A DNA stretch of 30,550 bases, taken from NCBI GenBank assembly GCA_003254885.1, contig QANT01000432.1, forward strand, positions 1 to 30,550, read 5' to 3'. Positions 11,446 to 21,915 of the stretch are shown here, piece after piece. The position numbers were made by a program, and so were the translations under genes. This DNA comes from Purshia tridentata (taxonomy: Eukaryota > Streptophyta > Magnoliopsida > Rosales > Rosaceae). Each line of letters opens with the position of its first letter. The first letter of the stretch is position 1. Under the pieces are notes generated by a model. The model did not search any database, was not told the DNA's origin, and was given only the letters and a program-made list of their open reading frames with translations.

Positions 11446-11994
11446 GAGTGGTTTTGGTTAAATCAAAAGTAGCTGTAAGTAAGTTATTAGGTTTGAGTGA
11501 TTTTGGTTAAATTAAAAATTTGTTAGTACCTTAAAATTAAATCACTCACGATGAAAATTAGCAACTCTTAGTAGTTTTTGGGTTTATAAATTAATTTCCT
11601 TTGAAAACCCTCAGTAGGTGTTATGGGCTGTTTGAATTGGCAAATGAAATGGGTTTCTCAATGTTGGTAAAAATGTAATTAATTGGGTTTGTGGGGGGTT
11701 TTTTTAACCCCATTTGTATATAGTATGTTATGGAATGGTGAAAACAAGATTTCGATATGGTGTATGTAAACTAATGCAGTCCCATATTTTGTCTAGATCA
11801 CGAAAATGTATTGTGGCTGCAGCAATATGAATTATTGTGCTGCCGCGAGTATGTCCATGGCTACAGCCCACTAAATAGGTTTGCAGCTTTCACCCCCAGA
11901 GGGCTCCATGTTTTAATAGCTAATGGAACGTCTGTCCATCAGTAGAGTATGCGTATTCCACGGACCGTACAACCATGGACTGTTAATATAAATT
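11446..11994. other. Gene-free spacer
   Basis: Apart from the short GTTTGAGTG-TTTTGGTTAAAT pair, no repeat, RNA or protein-coding signal is recognised. A GGGGGGTTTTTTTAACCCC palindrome-like spot lies at about 11693-11713. Confidence 0.5.
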
Positions 11995-12383
11995 AGAGTA
12001 AATATCCATTTTACTTCTCAGCGTATTACACTTATTTCAGTTTACTCCCTCTTCAGGCTTTTAATTTGAAAATTAAGGACTTTGATTTTTTTAATTTTGT
12101 CAATTGAGGACTTTTCGTCAATTTATATATATATTTTTCAAATTCGTAGAAAATGAAGGAGGGGGAAAAATGGTGCATCAGTAAAAAAGGTAAGATATAA
12201 ATGAAATGGGTGATCGATACATGGTGCTATAAAAACATAAATTTGGAAAAAAATGTGTAAATTGACGAAAAAGTCTCAATTGGCAAAATTGAAAAAGTCA
12301 GTCCTTAATTTTTCAAATTAAAAGTTTGAAGAGTAAACTGATATAAGTATAATAGTTTGGGAAGCAAAATGACTATTTACCCC
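11995..12383. mobile_element. 389-bp foldback MITE with arms of about 128 bp
   Basis: The left arm (11995-12124) and the reverse complement of the right arm (12257-12383) align along their whole length. Both run from AGAGTAAATA / GGGGTAAATA through ATTACACTTATTTCAGTTTACT-like sequence, TTTTAATTTGAAAA-TTAAGGACT and CAATTGAG to CGTCAATTTA. I estimate more than 80 percent agreement by eye. About 130 bases of loop separate the arms. The flanks (ATATAAATT / ATTAATTAC) are AT-rich, but no exact target duplication is evident, so the superfamily is not assigned. Mutator-like or another foldback family are the main options. A transcript of this region would fold into a long hairpin. Confidence 0.8.
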
Positions 12384-12481
12384 ATTAATTACGTATATGA
12401 ATATATAAGTTCAAAATTTTGCATATATGTGTGTAATGGAGGTAGAAGCAAGTAATTTAGCAGTACTAGCCTGAATGTCAT

Positions 12482-14337
12482 TGTGAGACCCTAAAAATTC
12501 TAAATCTTATTTTGAAATTTTCCTAATTTCTAGAATTTTTTTGAAAATTTAGTGACTGAAAATTTCATTTTCCACTATGATTTGGGGTAGTTGACCAAAC
12601 ATTGACTTTAACTTTGATCAAAGTGAGACTTTAGAAAGGTAGAGTCCTGCCCACAGACCCCGCGGTATGAGTTTCGTGCTATACCGAATTTGGAAAATTA
12701 TTTTGTGAAGTTTCCAATTTCATTTTCACTTAAGCTCTTGATTTTACCTAAAGGTAATTCCAATTTTTCTAGAAATATTTTTCAGCCAATTTGGGTTTTG
12801 ATCTCTCAACAGTGTAGTACTCACTGAGACGAGTCCATAGGAATTTTCTGTGAATTTTTCCGAGTCTCAAGCTATTTTTGGTGAGTTTTCGAAGTTTAGA
12901 GAAAAGGGAAATTTGGAAGAGGATTAACGTACTACGTGGTGCACGTACGTTCAAGCAAAAAGGTACAAGTGGAATGTGGTTAAGGATAGGGACAAGCAAA
13001 AAGGTTAAGGATAGGCACACTCGTGGTAGTTTGAACTAGACAAGGTCAAGGGCACGTATGTTCTAGTGCCATTCTTTTGACATTCGCTGTCGGATTTGAA
13101 TCTCCAATTTCCCAATAGGTACAAGTGGAACGTGGTTAAGGACATGGACATGCAAAAAGGTTAAGGACAGGGACACTCATAGTAAAACAGGTAGGGGGAA
13201 GGTAACATATCCCGGTTAGAGGATTTCCTACCTATTTTCGTATATATGTATGTAAAAGGTTTTGCACAGATAAAGTGCATGGTTTTTGTATGGCATATCT
13301 GTGTGTGTTTTTTTGATACTCGAATTATTGCAACCTGAGAGTAAAAGGCACGAGTTGTGACTTTGGGTTTCGATCCCCTAAACCTCTGGAGGGGTAGTAC
13401 GAATGGTTTAGTCGAATATCCTTTTAGGGAGGCTAACCTAAGCGGTATTACCAGGTAAATGGATACTCTCACTATAGTATAGTTAAGGTAGTTAATTTTC
13501 TGGTACTGGTAGTTGTCCGTTCGTGTTCTTTTGTAGGTAAGTGTCTAAACTTTGTCAAGTGTGACTGGATTTTCACTAGAAAAGCTGTATGGGCATGCAA
13601 AGGCTTTTCTCATTGATTATTGGCATTATACATCATTATCCATTATCATTGGCATGATTTGTATTCTCACTGACTTTGGTTGTGCATTGTTTTGCCTATC
13701 TTTGTGAAGTCATTATATCTGTATACTTTCAAGTATTATTTTCAAACATGACTGGGATCTTTCTCAAGGGGAAGCAATATGTGATGCTTACCCCCTACTG
13801 TACTCTTGTGAGTGCAGGTAACCCAGTTGTTGAGGACTAGGATTGGGGTCGTGGGCGTGGTACTTGCAAATTGTCAACATCCACCTCATTTGGTTTAGAT
13901 CTTCTCTATGGGTCAGAGGCGGTGTCTCATTTTTATCCTCGTAGGTGGCACTCTCTATTGGCTACCCATGAGTCCAAATAGTTGACCAAATTACCTATGG
14001 CAGAATCACTCTGGAGCGGTTGGATTATCCTGGCATATTTGTCTATCTACTGTTTATGTATAAATTACTACTTACTTATGTAGTGTTTAGGGTTATCATC
14101 TTTTGAACTTATAACTCACTCGGGTTGGTACTTTAATATTTTAATCTAATGAGATATATTTAGTAATCTATTTCCGCTGTACTTTACTACTCTAATCCAA
14201 CCCGGTTTCACAATTCTAAAGGGCTTAACTCATTTAAAGAGCTTGGGATTATAATACTCTAAGATAAGAGGTATTGTAGTTTTGAGATCTTTAAGACGGG
14301 TACCGCTGTGGCATTTTAGCGGCTTAGGGGCGTCACA
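12482..14337 (+). mobile_element. Solo LTR of a retrotransposon, 1.86 kb
   Basis: The block begins TGTGAGACCC and ends GGGGCGTCACA, giving the canonical TG...CA ends with a perfect TGTGA/TCACA inverted repeat. Flanking five-base sequences are GTCAT before and GTCAC after, an imperfect match for a target-site duplication. The 3' part (GGGTACCGCTGTGGCATT and following) has the look of plant Ty3/gypsy-type LTR ends. No primer-binding site such as TGGTATCAGAGC follows, and no gag or pol frame is adjacent, so it is read as a solo LTR rather than a full element. Family assignment is inference. Confidence 0.65.
12960..13189 (+). repeat. Internal direct repeat inside the solo LTR, about 70 bp, shift 156 bp
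   Basis: AGGTACAAGTGGAATGTGGTTAAGG at 12961 recurs at 13117 with one change. It is followed in both copies by GGACA-GCAAAAAGGTTAAGGA and GGCACACTC/GGGACACTC. The duplication predates or accompanied divergence of the LTR family and does not affect the LTR ends. Confidence 0.8.
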
Positions 14338-14568
14338 GTCACCACATTGGAGTTCTTGGTTATTTAGTAATCTATTTCCGCTGTACTTTACTACTCTGAT
14401 CCAACCCGGTTTCACAATTCTAAAGGGCTTAACTCATTTAAAGAGCTTGAGATTATAATACTCTAAAATAAGAGGTATTGTAGTCTTGAGATCTTTGAGA
14501 CGGGTACCGCTGTGGCATTTTAGCGGCTCTGGGGCGTCACAGTCACCACATTGGAGTTCTTGGTTGTT
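14161..14568 (+). repeat. 204-bp tandem duplication spanning the LTR 3' end
   Basis: Unit 1 (14161-14364) and unit 2 (14365-14568) are about 96 percent identical by eye, starting TAGTAATCTATTTCCGCTGT in both. Each unit contains the last 177 bases of the LTR through GCGTCACA plus 27 bases of flank (GTCACCACATTGGAGTTC...). The duplication therefore happened after insertion of the LTR and created a second LTR terminus at about 14541. Confidence 0.92.
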
Positions 14569-15354
14569 GTCACTTTTTTCTTGTGCTTGGTTAGGTGGAC
14601 AACTACCAATGATACATAATATATACTCAATGATGCATAATACAACGTTGCTTTCTTCCTTTATTGTCTCATTTACAGGTCACATGGATATGGTTAAGGT
14701 ATTGTTTTGCGACAATGGCAGTAGAACACATCCGATGAAACCCGCGAGACACTAAAGTATGAAGGCGGCAAAGCATATGACAGGTGTACCGTATGTTAGG
14801 TGGACCATATGTTAGTAAACATATATTAACAGTGCTACGCTACCAAAAACAACGACTCTTCTTCCTTCGTTTTTCAGCGACGCTAACGGCAATTGATAGA
14901 GGTTTTACCTGAGTTTTCTTCCTCTTTTTGCGAACTCTCTAATGGTGTGCATGTTTGTGTTCGATTGAGCTTGGATAAAAAAATTCAAATTTGAAACCCT
15001 AGACCTTGCCACTGCCTCTCTGCCTCTCTGCCTCCCGCCATGTTTTAAGTCTGTTTTTTGGCCCCAATTTCAATTCCTCTGATTTTTTGCTTCGATTTTC
15101 ACTTATAAAATCCTTCTGGTCTTAACCTCTATCTATCTGCACTCAATCTTTTCTAATCAAACATTTGGTCTTTTTCTGATTACATCTTAGGTTGTTGGGG
15201 AGCTCCATTAGATCGATTTTTCGCACAACGAAGGTGGGCCACATATTTTTATTTTTAGTTATCTTATATTGCTATGTTTGTATTTGGTTATTGGAATCCT
15301 TTTTGCACATTTTCTTTCTATTTTCTGACTTTGTGTTTTTCTTGGATGATTGTT
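14569..15354. other. Gene-free stretch upstream of a hAT relic
   Basis: No protein or RNA gene is recognised. CCGTATGTTAGGTGGACCATATGTTAG at about 14790 is a short direct repeat. From about 14985 the sequence looks like a plant 5' leader (AAACCCTAG, then repeated GCCTCTCT). It might be the 5' end of an internally deleted transposon whose 3' end follows, but nothing proves this. Confidence 0.4.
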
Positions 15355-16090
15355 AGAGGTAGAGGCAGGGATGAAGTTGGAGGTTATACTGAATAACCTC
15401 AAGGCTTTATGAGCGCAGGTGAAGCAAACTTCACACGTACAACACAAGATGAGGATCATGAGAGTAGGCTTGCTAGACCAGAAATTGATGTCATAGGAAA
15501 TAATTATACTCGCAGAGAAAGAGGTCATGGAAGTTTGGTATGACAAGAGGATTCATTATCCTCCACTTTTGACTCTATGGGGGTAGGAATTAATAATTAA
15601 AATTATGGGAAAAACTATCCAATATTCTACCCCACATATGCCTTATTCGATTGAATCTAATAGTAATTCATGAGCACTATAAGGGGCACACTCTTCAAAT
15701 GAATATGGCTTTGGGCAAAATCAACCACAATAGGCTCTTGATCCATATGGTTGACATATATGTTAACAATTACATGCAAAATTTGTCTAGAGAAGTATTT
15801 AGGGGTAATTATGATTCACAGTACGCCTACTCTACACTTGAGGATACTGAAGACAATGAACATTTTGAACCTTATAGAAGGTTTATGTGGTCCTAAGTAC
15901 TTACGTAATTTACGATGCAATTTATAAAGTATAAAAAGTTGTACTATAAATAAAATTGAGGTATGTGTTCAATAAAATTTATGTAATTATTAATTAGTGA
16001 ACAAATTTTATTTAATAATATTTATCTCTAATATGCATTATATTCAACTTATATCACATAAAACCTACGATATAGCATAAAATAGTCCAA
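15355..16090 (+). pseudogene. Decayed 3' end of a hAT transposase gene (second copy of the family at 28.5-30.3 kb)
   Basis: Translated on the plus strand, 15380-15590 carries GEANFTRTTQDED, then DSLS and DSMGVG. These match GEANYTHAAQDED, DSLS and GSMGVG in the same order in the tail of the hAT relic near 29 kb. After stops and a frame change, 15750-15896 reads NNYMQN, YDSQYAYST and TEDNEHFEPYRR, matching the extreme C-terminus of that copy (NYMEN, YDYFSQYTYS, NEDSEN-GPTR). The following non-coding DNA (15975-16090) also matches the 3' flank of the other copy, including GCATTATATTCA and TATATCACAT-AAACCTA. The transposase core is absent. Several stops and at least one frameshift make it non-functional. 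Homology is by eye but collinear over both coding and non-coding parts. Confidence 0.75.
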
Positions 16091-17514
16091 ATTTTTGCAA
16101 AGACTACCAAAAGTTGATTCCCCAAAAACTCATACCTAACAATTGCAATACGCACTGGAGCATCACCTAATCCTGTTTCTAGTGCTTCGTCTTAGGCCTT
16201 GGCCTCCGGCAAGGGCTGTTCACAATTTCCACTTGTTGGAGACAATCTATTGTCATTCCTAATCCGAGATTAAGAACTAATCATTGATTAAGGTGTGAAT
16301 CACACTCTAATTATAGAATTAGCTTCTATAACCAGAATGTGACGTGGAAAATAAAGTAAATAAAGATAAACTCTTTAAATAAATTATACAACTGTTTACA
16401 CCCAATTTTGAATTTAGGCCGAGACATACGACCAAGCCCAAGAAAGCTAATAGCCCAGCCCACTTCAAAGCATCGTTGAAGCAAGATGAGCCCACTAAGC
16501 AAGGCTCATAGCTAGAATTTAGAAGCCCATCAAGATACATCGCATGTTTTAAGGAAAGTAAGGAGTCCAATTAAGGCAAGGATCCTAATTAGATTTGGAT
16601 GCGAATATGATAGTTTTGAAGATTACTTGGGCGTGAAGAATAAGCAAGCCAAGAGTTCAAGTTTGGATAGGACTGGGATTTCCTTGAAGGCCTAGGGTTT
16701 AACCACTATTTAAGGATGCTTTAACATAAAAAAGGCTCTCTCAACACACAAACAACAAAAAGCTTCTCTGAAAATTCTCAGATTTACTCAAGCCCTCTAC
16801 TGCGATTAGTTCTTCAAGTTTCTTACGAATTTCATATTTTCTTTTAGCTATGCTAGAACTCAATTGTTTTAGTATTGACTTTCTTTATGTTTATTTGCTT
16901 TGATTTTAGTTTTTCATGCCTTTCAATGAGGTTTGTTGGTAGAACAACAATTGTAACTCGTTTTAGAGATAATCAGATTGAGCATACTTTTTAAATTGGA
17001 GTTCCATAGCTTTTTTCTATGTCCAACCACTCAACCACCCATCCATCGCATCTTTAATTTTGAGCATATTTTTATAGTCATGCCAAGTGCATAGAAGTTC
17101 TTGAGGATCAAGGCATAGAAAGTATCCAAACGAGATAGTTGTTCCTTGCTCGCTGCACAATTGTTTGATCGAAAGTTATTTTTCACGGCTTGGTACATAA
17201 TTTATATATTTTGATCATCTTCTCATGACCACACAACATTCTGCATACCAGCAATCTGGCCGTGTAGTGGCATGCCCACACATTTACGCCAAGGACTACC
17301 AGTGTTAGCTAAAGCTTTCGGCACAATCTCGTCGCGAATTTGAGGTGAAACAACAACATATACTAATTCAAAGTAATATACACAACACAATAAACTTTTA
17401 CTAAAATAAAACAAAGTTTAACAAACTTTACTATCCTAACTAAACACAAAAGTTCAACTTTAGGATTATATACTGCAAAGTTCACAACCTTCTTATTTCC
17501 TATCACCCAGATTA
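16091..17514. other. Repeat-like DNA with LTR-like and short coding-like fragments
   Basis: No intact gene. On the minus strand 16115-16236 keeps a frame with only one stop and ordinary-looking composition (LETGLGDAPVRIAIV), unrecognised. TGTTTACACCCAATTTTG at 16393, a TATTTAAGG box near 16708 and a leader-like AAGCTTCTCTG region resemble the 5' part of an LTR, but no partner end was found. A minus-strand frame at 17223-17414 ending in SPWRKCVGMPLHGQ is also unrecognised. These are probably transposon debris. Confidence 0.35.
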
Positions 17515-17997
17515 CTAGTTCTTTGAACCAAATAATTTAGTTGAGGTGGCGTCACTCTTCGTATTCCCTGAAGCTACAAGGCCTACTACAGAACCTCGAG
17601 ACTCAGCTTGTTCTGAATGACCTTCAAAAATAGACTCAGACTCAGGTGGTTGTTCTGGATCTTCACTTGGATCCTCCTTTTATGTGGATTCTCCATGTAC
17701 GGGCAGTTGAGGTAATTCTACTCCTATTGGTGGCCAGGGTGGCCATTGACCTCCTTCATCTAGAATATGTTGAACTTGTTCTACATATTCTAGAAAGGCT
17801 AACTACCTCTAGATATAAGACATGAATATAAGGCATGCAAATTGCTCTTTGAATAATTGAATATTTATGAAGTTATCCTTGTTCATAAGGGTCAAAGTTA
17901 CATTTTCAGTGTTTACTGCCCAATTAGATTTGGCGGAGCCACAACTTTCAATATCAATGGCCTCCAAGAAGCATGATAAAAATGAATAAGACAACAT
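17515..17997 (-). pseudogene. Unrecognised decayed coding region, minus strand
   Basis: A single reading frame runs from 17997 down to a stop at 17515-17517, broken by stops at 17809-17811, 17803-17805 and 17680-17682. Each can be read as a Gln codon changed by one C-to-T step (TAG, TAG, TAA). About 160 codons are covered. The first half is hydrophobic and mixed (SNWAVNTENV, FKEQFACLIFM). The second half is acidic and Pro/Glu/Ser-rich with GGQWPPWPP and PSEDPEQPPESES, then Gly/Ser/Thr-rich to the end. I do not recognise the family. Composition shift and Gln-codon stops suggest a silenced transposon gene tail. Confidence concerns the coding origin, not function. Confidence 0.45.
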
Positions 17998-18630
17998 AAT
18001 TTATAAATCAAAATGATATATCAAAACAATTGATTATCGAACATACCAGACTTCTTTACTCATCCGATCTTATTTCTTATATCTTTTATCTTATATTCAT
18101 TTTTCTCGTATTTTATTTACTATTAAGAAAAATGACCAAATAAAGCAAATTGATCCGAAACACACTCTCACAGCAGCTAGCTAAAATCCTAAAGTCACTT
18201 TTACAAAAAGATTGGCAATACAATCAACCAAAGAAGTGCTAAAGAAAGCAAATTGATTTGACCTACGAAACATAGCTCTAATTCTCCTTATTCAGCCAAA
18301 ATCCAAATGGTACCAACTTAAACTAAACCTAAAAATGACCTAACCCCAAATTGTTTTTTGTTTTTGTTAAGTTAAAACCCTAATAAAAACCTAGCTTAAA
18401 CCCCCAAATTTAATCTTACATTAAATCCCTAAACTCGGCTCCTAATTAAATACAAAAAGAAGGAAAGGTAGGCAGACTCAACAAAAGCTTTAATAACTAA
18501 GGCTCGGATTCCTCGGGCAATATAAAGAAGGCATAAATTAAACTTAAAAAAAAAGAAAAAAAAAAAGGAAGATAAATACTTGCTTGTGCCTAAGATAAAG
18601 ATTGAAAAAGAAGAATATAAGATTATTTGA
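17998..18630. other. AT-rich gene-free spacer
   Basis: The stretch is low GC with A- and T-runs (for example 18545-18568). No feature is recognised; open frames here are short and low-complexity. Confidence 0.5.
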
Positions 18631-18981
18631 ATGCCTGGTTCACTTTTCAATGTTTTTTTTTATCAGTAGTAGTCTAGTAGATAATATGTTAAATAAACAT
18701 ATATTAAAATTTCATTCAAAAATTTCCTTGAAACTTGAAATTTAACTCCTTTCTGTTACTCTAAGCTTAAAACTAAAACTAAATAAGGTTGTGCAAAGTG
18801 GTATGCCTGGTTCACTTTTCAATGTTTTTTTTTTATCAGTAGTAGTCTAGTAGATAATATGTTAAATAAACATATATTGAAATTCCATTCAAAAATTTCC
18901 TTGAAACTTGAAATTTAACTCCTTGTCGTTACTCTAAGCTTAAAACTAAAACTAAAACTAAATAAGGTTGTGCAAAGTGGT
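18631..18981 (+). repeat. 172-bp tandem duplication
   Basis: Unit 1 (18631-18802) and unit 2 (18803-18981) both start ATGCCTGGTTCACTTTTCAA and end GTTGTGCAAAGTGGT. They differ by T-run length, a few substitutions and one extra AAAACT unit in the second copy. The high identity points to a fairly recent event. Confidence 0.92.
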
Positions 18982-20229
18982 GAGAGTGAGAGTAATTCAA
19001 GACGTGAATAGTGTTTTTGTGACCTGAATAGTGTTGAAAGTAAATAGTCATTTGTGTTGAAACTGCAGTGGTGCTAAGAGTCATAGTTAAGAGCAATATA
19101 GTTGTACCTAATTAAAATTAGTGTAAATTATTGTTAAGCCACATATTTTATACCGTTAAAATTTTAAGCCACTGTTATTACATCCTTTAGTTTGCAGCCA
19201 CAAAGTTTGAGTTTTTTTTATTATTCAACCATTATTTAATTGTTTTAGTTTTAAGAATTTGACTTGTAATAGTATGAATTGAATTATTTATCTTACCCTT
19301 ATCAACCAAAGTACAAAGCAAAGATAATGAAAACACGACCAAGCCATTCGAAATTTTTAATCTCCAAGGATTACATACAACAAACCCATTAGATTCACTA
19401 TCTAACATCATATGCCCAGAATAATTCATATCAGCAGCTGCTAAAAGAGATATAATTGGTGAATGGTAGTGAGAAATCATCAAAGCCAGTATGAAAAAAC
19501 TTTCTTAGCTGCCTGAGGCTTACTTGCACTTCTAAAGTGTAATTCTTTCATTTCTAAAATGTAATTCTTATTGAGTTAAGATTTAATTTTGGGTTTTTGT
19601 TGAGTTACACTTTGGTTTAATCTTTTTGTTCTAATATCATATGTGCAGAGTTACACTTTTTAATTTCGTAGAATTAAACTTTACTTAAATTTTTTTTCTA
19701 GGAATTTTTTGTTTCTATATTCTTATTGCTATTTTTTTTTTGTGTGCTTAAAAATGTATTTTGTGGCTTATTACTAATGAATATATTTTTTGTAGCTTAA
19801 AAATAAATAAATTTAAAGTTTGGGGTTTATAACTGAAAAATATAATAAATTGTGGCTTATTAATAAAGTACTCTTGAAATAAGCCTAATTTAGATTAAGC
19901 AATAATTTATAACTTAAATATTTATAAAATTTATACTAGTGGTTTAATTTTAATGAGATCTTTAACATAAGGTCAATATTGAATATATTTGGATTTATAA
20001 TATTATTTCCCAATTTATAAATCATATATTTTCTCTCCACTAATGGTCTTTCAAGTTGTTTGATATTTTTTAATGTTTGAAGTGCATAAAAAATGTAAAC
20101 TCAACACAATTTATTTTAGCATTATGATACAAATGATGAACAACATTTAAAGAAAATCATACCAACTTATATAAATACTAGAATGAGTACATACAATTAA
20201 CAACAACATCCCCTAAAATATCTAAAAAA
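18982..20229. other. AT-rich gene-free region
   Basis: No coding region is supported. Repeated words such as GTGGCTTATTA/TAGCTTAAAAAT (19130-19870) and TAAAGTGTAATTCTTTCATTTCT / TAAAATGTAATTCTTAT (19530-19570) give it a repeat-like texture. A 52-bp-spaced direct repeat of CTAGAATGAGTACATA-AATTAACAAC lies at about 20178 and 20230. Confidence 0.5.
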
Positions 20230-21095
20230 CTAGAATGAGTACATAAAATTAACAACACCCAACAACAAAGTAATGTATCCACGACAATCTTCAGTTATTT
20301 CCACAGGTGGCCTCAGGCGAACACATGGGTTCATGTAAATATTCTTATACCCTACCTAATAACAGACATCTGGTTTGGCCAAACAATCGGGGCATGCTTG
20401 AATGCCCTTCTCGTAAGTGCATGGAACTGATCCTGGGTCTTTGGGTATTGGGAGGCCTAAGTCCCACTTGATACAATAGTGGCACAGTGGTTCGGGTCCC
20501 TCACATTCACATTGACAGAACTGCATTATTGGGTCACTTTGATCTAATCAATCGTACTCGAGAACGCCTCTCTACTACATTACGTGGACGATAACTTTCA
20601 CCTCCATCTTATGGTTCAATGTCATAATGTGCTATAACTCGAGCCATCTTTTCCTCAACGTGGTTGATGTCATCATCCAATTTATCATGCACTTGCATTG
20701 CTACTTGTTCATACAAAAGGAAATAAACAAATACCTACATAGTGTCATAACCGACCTGACTGTAGTTCTTTTATTTAAACTAAGGCCACACTAGCATTCT
20801 TAAACCAACACTTAGGATCACCATTTAGCAGCAGGAAGTCCATTGGTTTTCCTCTCTCAAATGGTGGTTTGTAGGTGTGCTCCTTTTGCCACAAAGCATA
20901 TCCATTTTCGACCTCTCACAGTTAGGTCTCATAATCAGTGTAGGTAGCTCCCTCAGTTGAGGGGTTGCTACTATGCTCATTCTGCCACAACTCACATCCA
21001 TCTGCAACATTTTGTAGGTACCTCTCGTCGTTGAAGCTTGGTATAAAGTGCTTTAACACCCTAAAGCACCTCAGTAAAATAGTGATCAGTGATCG
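20230..21095 (-). pseudogene. Unrecognised decayed gene with a Cys-rich C-terminal segment, copy 1
   Basis: Three coding-like segments follow each other on the minus strand. Segment 1 (21095 to about 20770) reads LKHFIPSFNDERYLQNVADG and contains an internal repeat, GCELWQNEH and GYALWQKEH. Segment 2 (about 20760-20560) reads VAMQVHDKLDDDINHVEEKM, a likely coiled coil. Segment 3 (about 20555-20230) is Cys-rich: FCQCECEG, CHYC, VPCTYEKGIQACPDC. Frames change between segments, so introns or frameshifts separate them. Stops at 20922-20924, 20916-20918, 20735-20737, 20609-20611 and 20356-20358 are all explicable as C-to-T changes in Gln or Arg codons. The Cys pairs suggest metal binding, but I do not recognise the family. 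A related piece lies at 24571-24835 in the same orientation. Confidence 0.5.
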
Positions 21096-21915
21096 GACAT
21101 AATTTTAAAACTATTTGACAAGACTCAACCAATCAAACACATTTTGGTTTGCACGACAGATTCACAACTCAAGAAAACACAGTCAGCAAGTATTTCAAAT
21201 ACATATGTGAGAAGTGAAAACCTAGCTACTTAACGATCCATCAAAATATGCATTCCAGTGCTAGCCACAACTAGTGGGAGGTGTGTGATACTAGATTAGA
21301 TTCAGTTAATCATTTTGTGTGATGTGCAAGAGACTAGTCAAAACATCCACAAGTCTGTAGAAATTTGATGTTTAGTTAAATGCATGACATGGGTATTACC
21401 ATGGACACAAGTATTGTAGAACCAGTTGAGAAGTCTTCATTGCATACTTAAATGATCCTAAGCTTGATCTAGAGCTTGTGTGCAGTTTAAATATAAATAG
21501 ATTACAAGTCGTATTGTCAAGGAAATAGCCAATAGACATATTGGAACTAACAATCTCCCCTTTTGGCATTCCTTGAGAAACACCAACCCAATGTGCTAAC
21601 ATAACACTCCACCCACAAAGCCCAGTCTGCCTATACTTTGAGAGATACAAACACCTACAAGGAAGAACACAACAACATAAGATATCCAAATTTCTCCCTC
21701 TTTTAGTCATGAAAAGACAAAAGGAAAATATAAGAATTAATAAGCAGTATGTGTAATAACCAAGATATGCAATAATAATCAAATGAGCAATGTATTGCAA
21801 AGGTACGTCCAAGGGACACAAGTTTAAAGGAGCAACAGGTAGGGAAATACATGAAACAAAATATAGCATCCAAAAACACACTCCCCCTAAAACTCATCAT
21901 CATCATAGGCATGCG
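21096..21915. other. Non-coding stretch between two minus-strand relics
   Basis: No gene is supported. Phrases such as AACAATCTCCCCTTTTGGCA at 21549 and ACACTCCCCCTAAAACTCAT at 21879 resemble polypyrimidine runs often seen in the non-coding parts of plant LTR elements. That is a loose impression only. Confidence 0.4.

Noticed and set aside
13330..13400. GGGTTTCGATCCCC resembling a tRNA T-arm / Pol III B box
   Set aside because: No A box, acceptor stem or anticodon arm is found at the right distance; it lies within the LTR.
13161..13472. 103-codon minus-strand open frame
   Set aside because: It falls wholly within the solo LTR and shows no domain; LTRs of this type do not encode protein.
21396..21912. 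161-codon minus-strand open frame
   Set aside because: Cys- and hydrophobic-rich with no recognised motif; it sits between two relics and overlaps no coding-like frame continuing from either side. Chance opening is more likely.
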